From: Shewanella colwelliana ATCC 39565
GTDB lineage: Bacteria > Pseudomonadota > Gammaproteobacteria > Enterobacterales > Shewanellaceae
Length of the DNA stretch: 64,000 nt
NCBI RefSeq assembly: GCF_000518705.1
Contig: NZ_JAEC01000005.1
Span: 232,767-296,766, forward strand
Direction of reading: 5' to 3'
Shown: positions 9,696 through 20,300 of the stretch, piece after piece
Numbering within the stretch: position 1 is the first letter of the stretch
Layout of the letters: each line of letters starts with the position of its first letter
Position numbers and translations under genes: made by a program
Notes under the pieces: model-generated
The model's database searches: none
Told to the model about the DNA's origin: nothing
What the model saw: the letters and a program-made list of their open reading frames with translations, nothing else

Positions 9696-9908
9696 GACTC
9701 TTTCTACTTAAATATCGATGGGCAGGAGTGCAAACGCGGTATTTTAACTCAATCACCCGCTTTAGCCTAGAGGCGAGACTCGCAGAATCGGCCTTATTTC
9801 ATGCAATAAAGGCATAGAATATAAAATGCAGTGTTTTCAAACGTTCGCTCAAAACCCCCCTGCACAATCCAACTTACTATTTCACATTTGCTGGCTATAC
9901 TTTTCAAT

Positions 9909-10892
9909 ATGAATGAAGAGATAACTCGTTGTTGCTACCACGAAGATGAAGGATTTTCCTGCACAGAGCCTGCGGAACCTTCAGGCTTGTGCTATTGGCA
10001 CGACCCAAAAATCCTTAAAGATAAACCAGAAGATATTGCTCGATTAGAAGCCTACGCCCGAGGCGGAGGCATGATGCGAGGTATCGCACTTAAGCGTGCA
10101 GAGCTCCCGGGAATCGATCTGGTTCGTCATCATCAAAAAACCGGCTTTGACATGAGTCATGCCGAGTTATACCGCGCCAACTTAAATGGTGCTCACTTGT
10201 TTAACCTTAACCTGCAAAATGCCAGTTTAATGAAGGCCGATCTGCGCGACTCCAATGTCCATTGCGCTAACCTCATCAATACCAATTTACTTGGCATAAA
10301 ATGGAATGGCGCCAAGATTGAAAATATCAACACAGGTAAAGCCATTAAGCAGGAACGAATGGCACTTGAGGCTGAGCGAGTTGGCGAGCAAGAGATAGCC
10401 GAAGACTATTTTGAGCAAGCAGAAGAGATCTATCGCGATCTGCGTAAAGCCGCTGAACGTGAAGGATTATTTGCCATGGCTGGCGAGTACCTCCGCAAAG
10501 AACTCACCATGCGTAGACATCAAATGCCCAAGTTCAGTCATACCCGCATGGTATCAAAGTTTGTCGATCTTTTCTGTGGCTATGGCGAGGCCCCCATCAG
10601 AGTGATCGGCTTCTCCATGGGGCTCATTTTCATCTGTGCCCTGCTCTACCTATTTACGGGGTTAAGTTACGATGGCAACATCCATGTATTTAATCTCAAT
10701 AATGGATTATCGGCTAATCTCACCCTCTTTTTTAACTGTGTGTACTATTCTGTGGTGACCTTTACCACACTTGGCTATGGTGATTTCACCCCAATAGGTT
10801 TCTCCCGTGCTATTGCAGCTATCGAGGCGTTCACAGGCAGTTTCACCATCGCATTGTTCGTGGTGGTATTTGTGAAAAAAATGACTCGCTAA
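9909..10892 (+). CDS. Pentapeptide-repeat protein fused to a two-TM potassium-channel pore
   Basis: A 327-residue fusion. Residues 1-35 hold a Cys/His-rich knob (CCYHEDEGFSC, then CYWH) that could bind a metal. Pentapeptide repeats (A/N-L-x-x-A/D) run from about 85 to 140, followed by a helical linker. A pore module of the Ion_trans_2 type follows: a TM helix at about 228-250, the selectivity filter TTLGYGD at about 285-292, and a last TM helix near the C-terminus. The filter fits a potassium channel. I prefer the ATG at 9909 over in-frame upstream codons because the protein sequence becomes family-like there. It is a single gene. Confidence 0.8.
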   Translation: MNEEITRCCYHEDEGFSCTEPAEPSGLCYWHDPKILKDKPEDIARLEAYARGGGMMRGIALKRAELPGIDLVRHHQKTGFDMSHAELYRANLNGAHLFNLNLQNASLMKADLRDSNVHCANLINTNLLGIKWNGAKIENINTGKAIKQERMALEAERVGEQEIAEDYFEQAEEIYRDLRKAAEREGLFAMAGEYLRKELTMRRHQMPKFSHTRMVSKFVDLFCGYGEAPIRVIGFSMGLIFICALLYLFTGLSYDGNIHVFNLNNGLSANLTLFFNCVYYSVVTFTTLGYGDFTPIGFSRAIAAIEAFTGSFTIALFVVVFVKKMTR

Positions 10893-10909
10893 TTCGCTAC
10901 ACCCAAGCA

Positions 10910-10931
10910 AAACGATAACCCGATCACATTT
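10910..10931 (+). promoter_or_regulatory. Possible CRP half-site upstream of formate dehydrogenase
   Basis: The right half GATCACATTT matches the CRP consensus exactly, but the left half (AAACGATAAC) is degenerate. It lies 200 bp before the ATG. The support is weak. Confidence 0.25.
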
Positions 10932-11130
10932 AAGTCGTACGCATCAAGACCGGGGTCTCAATGCCTTCACTGAGCGTGAAGTACCGCCCAAAAGCTGCAT
11001 AAATAACCACTTCTAAGACCTGTTGCCAAAAGGGCTCTGGGTATACTCAAGCCAACCTTACTTCTCTAATTTACTTACTCAAGGTGATGCACTGCCGAGC
11101 ATAGTCAACGATTCTAAAAAGGTCCCTACA

Positions 11131-14100
11131 ATGATAACACTCACTATCGATGGTCAATCGGTCAATGCCAAGCGGGGAGAAAACCTCCTCCATTGCGCCA
11201 CTCAATCAGGCATCGCAATCCCCAATTTATGCCATCAAGGCAAGCAAGCGGAAGGCAGAAAATCCTGTGATCTCTGCTATGTTGAGACCACAGATTGTTC
11301 AGGTAACAAGACCACCATCAAGGCTTGTGAAACACACATAAGTGAACCACTGACGGTCATCACTCATTCCGCTGCATTATCTGAACTGCGCCAAGCATCA
11401 CTTAAAACTTTACTGAGCGACCACTTTGCTGACTGTGAAGCACCTTGCCAGACCGCCTGCCCTGCAGGTGTCGATGTACAGTCTTATCTGTATCAAATTG
11501 CACAAGGCAATCACAAAGAAGCCGTAAAAATCATTAAGGACACCTTGCCACTGCCACTCTCTATTGGCCGAGTCTGTCCCGCATTTTGTGAATCGGCTTG
11601 TCGTCGTGGTGAACTAGATGAACCCCTTGCCATCAGACAGCTAAAACGTCATTCAGCCGATATCGATCTTCAGGGCGATAGCTATATCCCCACAAAACTC
11701 CCCGCAACCGGCAAGCGAGTAGCCATTGTAGGCAGCGGCCCCGCTGGAATCAGTGCGGGTTTCTACCTCTCCAATGCTGGCCATGATGTCACCCTTTATG
11801 AGTCGATGCCCAAGGCCGGCGGCTGGTTAAGGTACGGCATCCCCGAATACCGTTTGCCTAAAGCCATTCTCGACCAAGAAATTGAGCTACTCTGTAAAAA
11901 CGGCATGAAAATTCAAACTAATACACGGCTAGGTGAAGATATTCACCTCAAAAGTTTACTGAACGATTTTGATGCCGTTTGCCTAGCAATTGGTGCACAG
12001 AAAGCCGTGTCGATGAACTATCCAGGGGTTGAGCTTAACGGTTGCTATTTAGGGGTGGACTACCTAAGAGACCATTGCACCGATAAACAGTACACCACAG
12101 GGAAAAAAGTGGCGGTGATCGGCGGGGGAAATACCGCTATCGACTGCGCCAGAACCGCTCTTAGAGAAGGTGCAGAAGTCACCTTAGTCTATCGACGCAC
12201 TCGTGATGAGATGCCCGCAGAAAATTATGAAATTGAAGAGGCTGAACACGAAGGTGTACGCTTCTATTTTCTCACTAATCCCATCGAAAATTTGAGCGAT
12301 AATAACGGCCGAGTCAACGCCGTCACGTTTGAAAAAATGCTCCTTGGGGAGCCTGATAGCTCTGGTAGACGTTCACCCAAAGCCACTGGAGAAACCTTTA
12401 CGGAAGCATTTGACACCGTTATTCCCGCGGTGTCTCAGACTCCAGATATGACATTTTTAATCCATCCTGAGAGCCAGTTGTCTACGGGTGAAGTGGCACT
12501 GACCCGCTGGAATACATTCTCAGGCTGTGAACACACTATGTCTTCAGGCATAGAGAAACTGTTTGTATTAGGAGACTCTCGCACAGGCCCAGCAACCGCT
12601 GTCGCCGCGGTCGCCGATGGCAAAAAAGCCGCACAAGCCATCGAAAAACAGCTCAATGGCTCGCTGACATGTGAGTTGACCCCCAAAGCTTTTAACTCGC
12701 AAAAGCGCTCATCCACACCACTTGATAAAAGCCACTTTCCGCAAACGCTAACTCAATCTAAGGCCAGGATGCTTGAGCTGCCGATATCCGCGCGGCAAGG
12801 TAACTTTGCCGAAATCGAGCAGGGCTTTGACGAAGCGGTGGCCATAGCCGAAGCAGCACGCTGCCTTGAATGTGGCTGTCAGGCCAATACAGATTGCCAA
12901 CTACGCGACTTAGCGACCGAATATCGTATTGAGGAACAAGGGCTTAATAAAAGCGAACATCGTGCCTTTACTCAAGATAGCAGCTCACCCTTTATTCATT
13001 TTGATCCCAATCGCTGTATCAGTTGTGGAGCTTGTGTCACTGCCTGCCACCAGCAATCGGGTCATAAGGCAATATGCTTTGAAGCCGATAGTTACTTGGC
13101 CCTGCCGACTCAGTCTCCCTCTGCACGTCAAGCTCCCCGCGTTGGCTTTAATGCCACCATGGCCGACAGCCAATGTGTGCAATGTGGCAATTGTGTTCAG
13201 GTCTGTCCCACTGGTGCCTTAAGCGACGCTCGAGATAAAACCCAGGGCCGCAAGCAAGCCTTAATTAATACCTCAACCGTGTGCACATACTGCGGTATAG
13301 GCTGTCGTATCGAACTGCATACCGATCCAGAGACAAATGAGATTAAGCGGGTTAGCGGCGACCCCGAGTCCCCCGTCAATCACGGCATGCTGTGCGTCAA
13401 AGGTCGATTCGGCTTCGACTTTGTCAATAGTGAGCAGCGACTAACCACACCACTGATACGCCAACAAGGCACGCTCGTCCCCGTAAGTTGGAGTGAGGCA
13501 ATAAACTATATCGCCGAAAAACTCTCCAAAATTAGGCAGCAATTTGGCTCAAATTCTATTGCAGGGCTCGCATCCGCTAAGGCGACAAATGAAGACAATT
13601 ACCTGTTTCAGAAACTTTTCAGAAGCGTAATAGGTACCAATAATATCGACCACTGCGCTCGCCTTTGTCATGCATCCACTGTTACCGCACTGCAAGACTC
13701 TCTGGGCAGCGGCGCAATGACCAATGACATTCCATCAATTCAAGCCTCTGATCTGATCTTTATCTTGGGCTCAGATACCAGTGCGGCCCACCCCATCATT
13801 GCCTCAAAGATAAAACAGGCAGTCCATCAGCATGGCGCTAGATTAGTTGTCGCCGACCCAAAGAAAGTTACCATTGCCGATGACGCCGAACTCTACATTT
13901 GTCAGCGCCCAGGGACAGATGTAATGCTGCTTAACGCCATCATGCAGCAAATCATCAGCAATGACTGGCACGATCTCGACTACATCACTAATAGGGTCGA
14001 CGGTTATAGTGAGTTGTATGATGAGGTGATGAAGGATGACTATCAGCTAGCTAATGCCGAGCTCATTACGGGTGTGAAGCAAGCCGATATTAAACTTCTT

Positions 14101-15345
14101 GCCAAGATGATTGGCACCGCAAAAATCACCGCCATCTACTATGCGATGGGTATAACGCAGCACACCTCTGGCCATGACAATGTCACCGCGATAGCCAATT
14201 TACAGCTGCTGTGTGGCAATATCGGCGTCAAAGGGGCCGGGATTAACCCACTTAGGGGTCAGAGTAACGTTCAAGGTGCCTGTGATATGGGGGCACTCCC
14301 CAACTACTTTACCGGCTACCAAAAAGTGGATGACCCATTGGTACAGATGCGTTTTACCCAAGCATGGCAAAAAAGTGAACTACCATCGACCATAGGTATT
14401 GCCGCTACTGAGATGATGCATGCCTTAGCAAAAGGAACCCTTAAAGCCTTATATGTGATGGGAGAGAACCCTGTCTTGAGCGATCCGGACCAAGCGCATG
14501 TGTTACAGGGCCTTAAAGCGTGTGAACTGCTCATCGTGCAAGACATTTTTATGACCGAGACGGCGGAACTTGCAGACGTAGTATTGCCCGCAGCTAGCTT
14601 TGCAGAGAAGCAGGGGCACTTCACCAATACCGAGCGCCGAGTGCAGCAATTACAAGTGGCTATCCCCTCACCTGGCGTTGCACGTCAGGATTGGCAAATT
14701 ATCACAGATATCGCCAACGCTTTAGGTGCCCAGTGGCACTATGATAATGAGCGAACCATCTGGCATGAGATCACCCAAGTCACGCCTCAGTACCGCGGTA
14801 TTAGCTGGAAAACTATCGATCCCACCACCACAAACGGCAAACATGGAATCCAATGGCCCTGTCCAGCAGAAGGACATCCCGGGACGCCTATTTTGCATAC
14901 CAGCCAGTTTACGCGCGGCAAAGCTGTGATGCGACCAGTGAGGTATCGACTGCCAGCAGAAATGCCCTGCAAAGATTACCCCTATATGCTGTCTACCGGG
15001 CGCTTACTTGAACAGTTCCACACTGGCACCTTGTCGCGTAAAACCGCAGGGCTCAACGACCTCGCCACGCCAAGAGTAATGATTTCGGCATTCGATGCTG
15101 ACAAGCTAGGGATCGATAATGGTGAAATGCTCACCCTATCCACACGACGGGGCAAAATAAGCATCGCAGCGTTTGTCACCAAACGGGCGCAAGCGGGAGT
15201 GCTGTTTTTACCCTTCCATTTTGCCGAAGCGGCAGCGAACAAGCTCACCAATAATGTCCTCGACCCCGTGGCTAAAATACCTGAATTTAAGATCTGTGCG
15301 GTAAAGGTCGAAAGCGCCAAAAAGCCCATAAAGTGCGATGAGTAA
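11131..15345 (+). CDS. Giant fused NAD(P)-linked formate dehydrogenase alpha subunit
   Basis: A 1404-residue fusion that probably oxidises formate and passes electrons to NAD(P) or ferredoxin-like partners in the cytoplasm. Residues 1-80 hold a 2Fe-2S ferredoxin domain, followed by a GltD-like FAD/NAD oxidoreductase (GSGPAGISAG at about 205, GGGNTAIDCA at about 331). Two 4Fe-4S motifs follow (CISCGACVTAC at about 628, CVQCGNCVQVC at about 681). A bis-MGD formate dehydrogenase domain runs from about 715 (CTYCGIGC) to the end. The molybdenum ligand is Cys in RLCHAS at about 846, so selenocysteine is not used. The start at 11131 follows AAAAAGG. It has no signal peptide and no adjacent fdhD or small subunit. 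Confidence 0.85.
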   Translation: MITLTIDGQSVNAKRGENLLHCATQSGIAIPNLCHQGKQAEGRKSCDLCYVETTDCSGNKTTIKACETHISEPLTVITHSAALSELRQASLKTLLSDHFADCEAPCQTACPAGVDVQSYLYQIAQGNHKEAVKIIKDTLPLPLSIGRVCPAFCESACRRGELDEPLAIRQLKRHSADIDLQGDSYIPTKLPATGKRVAIVGSGPAGISAGFYLSNAGHDVTLYESMPKAGGWLRYGIPEYRLPKAILDQEIELLCKNGMKIQTNTRLGEDIHLKSLLNDFDAVCLAIGAQKAVSMNYPGVELNGCYLGVDYLRDHCTDKQYTTGKKVAVIGGGNTAIDCARTALREGAEVTLVYRRTRDEMPAENYEIEEAEHEGVRFYFLTNPIENLSDNNGRVNAVTFEKMLLGEPDSSGRRSPKATGETFTEAFDTVIPAVSQTPDMTFLIHPESQLSTGEVALTRWNTFSGCEHTMSSGIEKLFVLGDSRTGPATAVAAVADGKKAAQAIEKQLNGSLTCELTPKAFNSQKRSSTPLDKSHFPQTLTQSKARMLELPISARQGNFAEIEQGFDEAVAIAEAARCLECGCQANTDCQLRDLATEYRIEEQGLNKSEHRAFTQDSSSPFIHFDPNRCISCGACVTACHQQSGHKAICFEADSYLALPTQSPSARQAPRVGFNATMADSQCVQCGNCVQVCPTGALSDARDKTQGRKQALINTSTVCTYCGIGCRIELHTDPETNEIKRVSGDPESPVNHGMLCVKGRFGFDFVNSEQRLTTPLIRQQGTLVPVSWSEAINYIAEKLSKIRQQFGSNSIAGLASAKATNEDNYLFQKLFRSVIGTNNIDHCARLCHASTVTALQDSLGSGAMTNDIPSIQASDLIFILGSDTSAAHPIIASKIKQAVHQHGARLVVADPKKVTIADDAELYICQRPGTDVMLLNAIMQQIISNDWHDLDYITNRVDGYSELYDEVMKDDYQLANAELITGVKQADIKLLAKMIGTAKITAIYYAMGITQHTSGHDNVTAIANLQLLCGNIGVKGAGINPLRGQSNVQGACDMGALPNYFTGYQKVDDPLVQMRFTQAWQKSELPSTIGIAATEMMHALAKGTLKALYVMGENPVLSDPDQAHVLQGLKACELLIVQDIFMTETAELADVVLPAASFAEKQGHFTNTERRVQQLQVAIPSPGVARQDWQIITDIANALGAQWHYDNERTIWHEITQVTPQYRGISWKTIDPTTTNGKHGIQWPCPAEGHPGTPILHTSQFTRGKAVMRPVRYRLPAEMPCKDYPYMLSTGRLLEQFHTGTLSRKTAGLNDLATPRVMISAFDADKLGIDNGEMLTLSTRRGKISIAAFVTKRAQAGVLFLPFHFAEAAANKLTNNVLDPVAKIPEFKICAVKVESAKKPIKCDE

Positions 15346-15374
15346 CCACTCGCTATTATCCAGGCTACGTGCCA

Positions 15375-15408
15375 CAAAAAAGGCCGCTCATTAACGAGCG
15401 GCCTTTTT
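15375..15408. terminator. Bidirectional terminator after formate dehydrogenase
   Basis: The arms AGGCCGCTC and GAGCGGCCT are flanked by A6 and T5. It lies between the convergent formate dehydrogenase and chemoreceptor genes and can serve both. Confidence 0.9.
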
Positions 15409-15421
15409 CATCTATCAATGA

Positions 15422-17086
15422 TTAAACTTTAAACTGCCCTACAAGTTTGTCCAGTGTCCGCCCCTCTTCAGCTAGCCCTTGACTGGTATCAGAGGCACTA
15501 TTACTTGATTGCAGCAACTCATTAACGATATCTTGGATAGCGTAAACGTTACGATTAATCTCCTCAGTCACCGAGCTCTGCTCCGTTGCTGCGGCGGCAA
15601 TCTGGGTACTCATATCATTAATAGAGGTGACCGCTGAAGTCACCGCCCCCAAACTATCTGAAATTGCCCGTGATGAAGTTACCGAGCGATGGCAGCTTTG
15701 TTGGCTAGATTCCATACTATTCACCGCAAGCGTCACTAGATTATGTAGCTCCGAGAGCATCTCGTTAATCTCTAAGGTACTGGCTTGCGTCCGGCTGGCG
15801 AGACTTCTTACCTCATCGGCGACTACCGCAAAACCGCGCCCTTGCTCTCCCGCCCTTGCCGCTTCAATGGCTGCATTGAGCGCCAGTAAATTGGTTTGCT
15901 CTGCAATCCCACCAATGACACTCAACACACTGTTGATTTTTTGCGACTGCTCATTAAGCGAAGTAATGTGTTTGGCCGCCGTATCAATTTCACTCATCAA
16001 GGCCGACACTTCATGCAAAGAACTATCAACACATTGTTGTGCATTACTCACATCGTCAGTGGCTGCATGGGTCGCTTCAGCCACCTGCGTGGTGCTCATC
16101 GCCACTTCAGACGCTGTCGCCGACATTTCGGTGATGGCCGTCACGACTTGGTCAGTTTCGTTGTTATGACTGATTAACTGAGTAGTCATGGTTGCGGTTT
16201 GTGATGAGATGTTGTCTGCCCCGCTTTTTACCTCAACAGTCGCTCTGGCGACATCTTTGATAATACTCTGCAGCTTCTCGACAAATTGATTAAACGCTCT
16301 ACCGAGCATAGCGATTTCATCACTACCATTAACAGTTAAACGTTTAGTCAAGTCCCCCTCGCCTTTCGCAATATCTTCAAGGTTTTGTACCATGTTATGT
16401 ATTGGATTCACCATGCGTTGTGCCGCTACTAAAATAACAACCGTTGTCAACGCGACTAAAATAAACGCAATAAAGATAATCATCATGGTTTTATCATTCA
16501 TATGCGCAGTCATCACCTCACGGTAACTGTCCACTTGCATGTCAATATCATCGGTATAAGCGCCTGTCCCCAAGATCCCGTCTTTACCTGGTATGGTGGC
16601 GGCATAACCAATCTTTGGGATCAATCCGGCTGCGCCAGGCTTTGCATGTTCATAAGCAAAAAAACCATCGCCTCGACGTGCCGTTTCAATCAGCCCGACC
16701 ACCACCTTCTTACCATTGGGATCTGTCATGCCGATTAAATTTTTACCTTCTTGATCTGGTTTGACCGCATGAAACTCACTGATACCGTTAAAATTGTAAA
16801 TAAAGAAGTAACCTGCCGAACCAAAACGTACATTGCGTAAGGCGTTATTCACATCACCTTGTGCCCCTAAATTAAGCTGGTAATTAACGACTTCTAATGC
16901 AATTTCAACCTGTTCTTTTAACTGGGACTTCCTCTCCTTGTAGAGGCTGTCCTTGAACGTGGTCATATTTTCTTCAAGAGAGTTTGATTCTAAGTTGTAG
17001 GTAATCGATACCAAAAACAGAAAGCTTAAAATCAAAGGTAGCAAGGCAAATACCAAGAGCTTATTCTTCATTTTCAATTGCCACAT
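15422..17086 (-). CDS. Methyl-accepting chemotaxis protein with a Cache-type sensor
   Basis: A 554-residue inner-membrane chemoreceptor. TM1 is near residues 8-28. A periplasmic Cache_2-like sensor follows ([19 protein letters not shown] at about 90, then [13 protein letters not shown]), then TM2 at about 180-205 and a HAMP domain at about 207-260. The signalling domain contains the conserved hairpin tip [32 protein letters not shown]. There is no C-terminal CheR-binding pentapeptide. CAGGAG lies 6 bases before the ATG at 17086, so I prefer that start to the ATG nine codons upstream. It stands alone and its ligand is unknown. Confidence 0.93.
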   Translation of the reverse strand: MWQLKMKNKLLVFALLPLILSFLFLVSITYNLESNSLEENMTTFKDSLYKERKSQLKEQVEIALEVVNYQLNLGAQGDVNNALRNVRFGSAGYFFIYNFNGISEFHAVKPDQEGKNLIGMTDPNGKKVVVGLIETARRGDGFFAYEHAKPGAAGLIPKIGYAATIPGKDGILGTGAYTDDIDMQVDSYREVMTAHMNDKTMMIIFIAFILVALTTVVILVAAQRMVNPIHNMVQNLEDIAKGEGDLTKRLTVNGSDEIAMLGRAFNQFVEKLQSIIKDVARATVEVKSGADNISSQTATMTTQLISHNNETDQVVTAITEMSATASEVAMSTTQVAEATHAATDDVSNAQQCVDSSLHEVSALMSEIDTAAKHITSLNEQSQKINSVLSVIGGIAEQTNLLALNAAIEAARAGEQGRGFAVVADEVRSLASRTQASTLEINEMLSELHNLVTLAVNSMESSQQSCHRSVTSSRAISDSLGAVTSAVTSINDMSTQIAAAATEQSSVTEEINRNVYAIQDIVNELLQSSNSASDTSQGLAEEGRTLDKLVGQFKV

Positions 17087-17250
17087 TTTTATCTCCTGCG
17101 AGAAGTGATACATCTATAAACTAAAATATAGCTAATAAATACAAATGTTAGTGATTATTTATCGTGAAGCTGTAATAGATCAACAATTTGATAAATGGTT
17201 ATCTTATCGGCAGGTGTTGAGATATGTGGTTAGAGAGGTTTAGTTATTAG

Positions 17251-17286
17251 AAAAAAGCCGGCCTCCTATCCTTAGGGGGCCAGCAA
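17251..17286 (-). terminator. Terminator of the giant subtilase gene
   Basis: Read on the minus strand: GCTGGCCCCC, a short loop, GGAGGCCGGC, then T6. It lies 33 bp beyond the protease stop codon. Confidence 0.8.
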
Positions 17287-17318
17287 TAACTTATTAAGCT
17301 ATGACGAACACAAGCTAA

Positions 17319-20300
17319 TTAGGCTTTTGTTACTTTACGCTTACGGCGTGCGCCAGCTATCATCATCAACAATGCGGTAAAACCGAGCGCACCACCATCG
17401 TCTTTATCTTCGACTTCTGGTTTTGTCTCTGGCTCAGGCTGAGGGTCAACACCATCAGATTCTATCGTCAGCATGAAGCTGGTCGATGCCGCATCGCTTG
17501 GGTTTTCCACATCGCTTACGGTAACCGTGACTTCCACTTCACCATAGAAGTTCTCTTCTGGAGTGATGGTGATTTCGCTGCCCGAAGTATGCCCATCGAC
17601 CACAGCGCTAATGTGCTCACCGCTGACGGTGATCTGGTTGACGCTGTTTTGCTCATCGGCGTACATCACTGTGATACCTTCCAGACTCGTGTTCTCTGCA
17701 ACACTCTGGTCGGCGATGGCGCCCAGGGTGATGTTAGAGGCAACACTGACGGTATGGCTCATGCTGATATCGGCCATGCCTTCGACCTGGCTGACGGCAT
17801 TGACGGTAAGATCCTGACCGGCAGCATTCTCTTTAACGCGAGTCCAGGCGGTCACCTCGAACTGTGAGGACTCAGGCCCCATATAGTCGTAACAGATCAC
17901 TAGGCCGTCAGATAACTTCTTATCCAGCTCGCCATAGCTAAACTGCTCACCCAGATACTTCTGCAGCGGTCCATAGGCATAGACGCCACCTCTAAAGCCT
18001 TGAATACCGATAGAGCCTCGGCCATCTTGGCTACCGAAATCTAGGTTGTCATAGGCCATCATCATCTCATACTCACCGTCGCCATGGCGGGTGTTGACGT
18101 TGAAGATCAACTCGAAGTCGAATCTGTCATCCAACTCTTCCCACTGGTAGACACGGTTAGCATCACGACCTGCTGGCAGATATGAACGGGCATTATCGTA
18201 TTCCAGGATAGCCCAACCAGTTTGCGTGCTGGCAATCGAGATACCTGAGCGCTCTCTAAAGCTATTGACCAATGGCGCCGACAGGATAGCTTTTGGCGCA
18301 CTAGGGTCGAGCACCTCGAAACCGCGCCACATCATGCCGATCGTCTCATACGGGAAGTTGTTGTATGGGAAGATGTCATGATATGGGAAGAAGAAAGGCT
18401 GGCCTTCCCATAGCGAGACTATGCCGTGGGCATGGATATCCAGCACATTCTGCTTGCCGACATTAAGCTTTTCGCTGTTGTTATACAGGTGGAAACTGTC
18501 ATAACGACCACCAAAGATCACATCGATTGGCAGTACGATACCGTTGCGAGTCAGGATGTTATTGTCTTTACCAGTAATGGCACGACCATTGTCTCCATAC
18601 TCAACTGGCGCAAAGCCACTGAACATTGGATAGATACGGAACTCTTCGAGATCCACATAGCCACCTGGGTTGCTGTTACCAAAGTCTGGCGTGCGGCACA
18701 TGGCATCTTCCAGGTTAGTGGTCACCTTGTAGCTGGCTTCCATCTCTGCCGTGTTAGGCTGGACACCGCTAATGGTTAACTTGCCATCTTCTAAGGTGAT
18801 GTCTGTGACTATCTCTTTCGATGAGGTCAATACATCTTCCACATTCAGGCTTAGGCCTGCAGGAATGTCGGCGCTAATGGTAAAGGTGCGATCGACACCA
18901 CTGTCGTTAGGCTGAACCTCGAAGGTAAAAGGTACTTGCTCACCCAGATGTGCACCGGTTTGCGGTACATCCAGATGTACGTCATCGATACCACGCTCAA
19001 GCTTGAAGGCGACCTTGCCTATGTTGCCGGCGTTGATCTCTGAGGTGCCAAAGTCGAGCAGTGAGTAATACACCTCGCCTTCAACCATCTCAGGCATGTT
19101 CCAGTTAACCTGAATGTCTACAGGCTCCTGACCATTGCTGGCGGATACTTCCAGGCTCATGTTAGATGCCACAGTGTCAGTGACTACGGTTGTCGCAAAC
19201 TGGAAGGTCTCTTCCATCGCGTCATAGTAGTTGTTCTGAGCCTTACCCTCTCGATTGTTGTAGAAGATCGCCCAATATTGGCCCTCTTCCGGCTCGTTGA
19301 TATTACAGAAGTTGTCGTACTGGATGTGGTTAGACACACAGAGTAACTCTTCAAACGGATCCGCCTGGCCATTACCGTTATAGTCTTTACCCACATAAAC
19401 GATTAGGTTACCGACATCTAAGGTACCTTCCAGCTCACTCTCTGTGGTACCGAAAGATTCCACCATCAAGCGACGGGCATTAGCAGGCACATCGATCATC
19501 TCGACGTGGGTGGCCTCATCCAGGCGCTCCTCCATAGGCACAGTCATGTCGGCTGTAGAGCTCCATGGGAAATTACCATCATCATCCTTTGGCAAGGTGA
19601 TGGTTTTCACATCGGCCTTCACAGGCGCAAAGATACGGCCATGGATGTTGTCGCCTTCCGGCAGGCTGATCCCCTTGATGATGGCATTGCCATCGTTACG
19701 ATGAGCCGTTGCTGCCAGACGTCCAGGCATGCCGTTCTTGTCATACTTGAAGACCACAGGCCAGTGCGCCTCTGACGCATTGCCACTGGTTTCGGTGAAG
19801 ATTAAGTTTGAATGCAGTTCAACTTCCGCATTACTGAACCAATCCTGGGTATCCATGATCGAGGCCTCGACCACGATATCCATGGATTCACCGGCTTCGA
19901 GAGTAAACTCGCTCGGTGTCACCTTGATAGACACACCGTTTTGCGCCATCTGTGAACGAGAGTCAAATGCCCAGTTGATCACATCATCATGGGTCACACT
20001 CCAGCTACCGGCCGTGGTGGCCTTGATGGTACGGATCCACTGACACTTTGGCTTACACTCAAAATTCACCAGCTGTGGAATGTTGAGCTTATGCACCGCG
20101 CCACCGTTTTGCGGATCGGCAGCCTTGAAGTTCTCGGCTGTCTCGTCCAGGACAAAACCTGCCTTGGCCGCGTTAGCCACATTGATACGACCGGTACCGG
20201 CGCGGTAAGTCGAGGCCAGTGCCACATCACCATTTTCATCATCGAGTCTGTGATACTGCACCTTGTTCTCGGCAGTCATTGCCAGCGCAGACTGTATCTC

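Noticed and set aside
13667..13669. Selenocysteine in the formate dehydrogenase
   Set aside because: The codon at the molybdenum ligand position is TGT (Cys), in RLCHAS; no in-frame TGA or SECIS element is needed.
15627..16169. 180-residue frame on the plus strand opposite the first chemoreceptor
   Set aside because: Antisense shadow of a conserved chemoreceptor domain; low-complexity Ser/Ala composition, no ribosome site.
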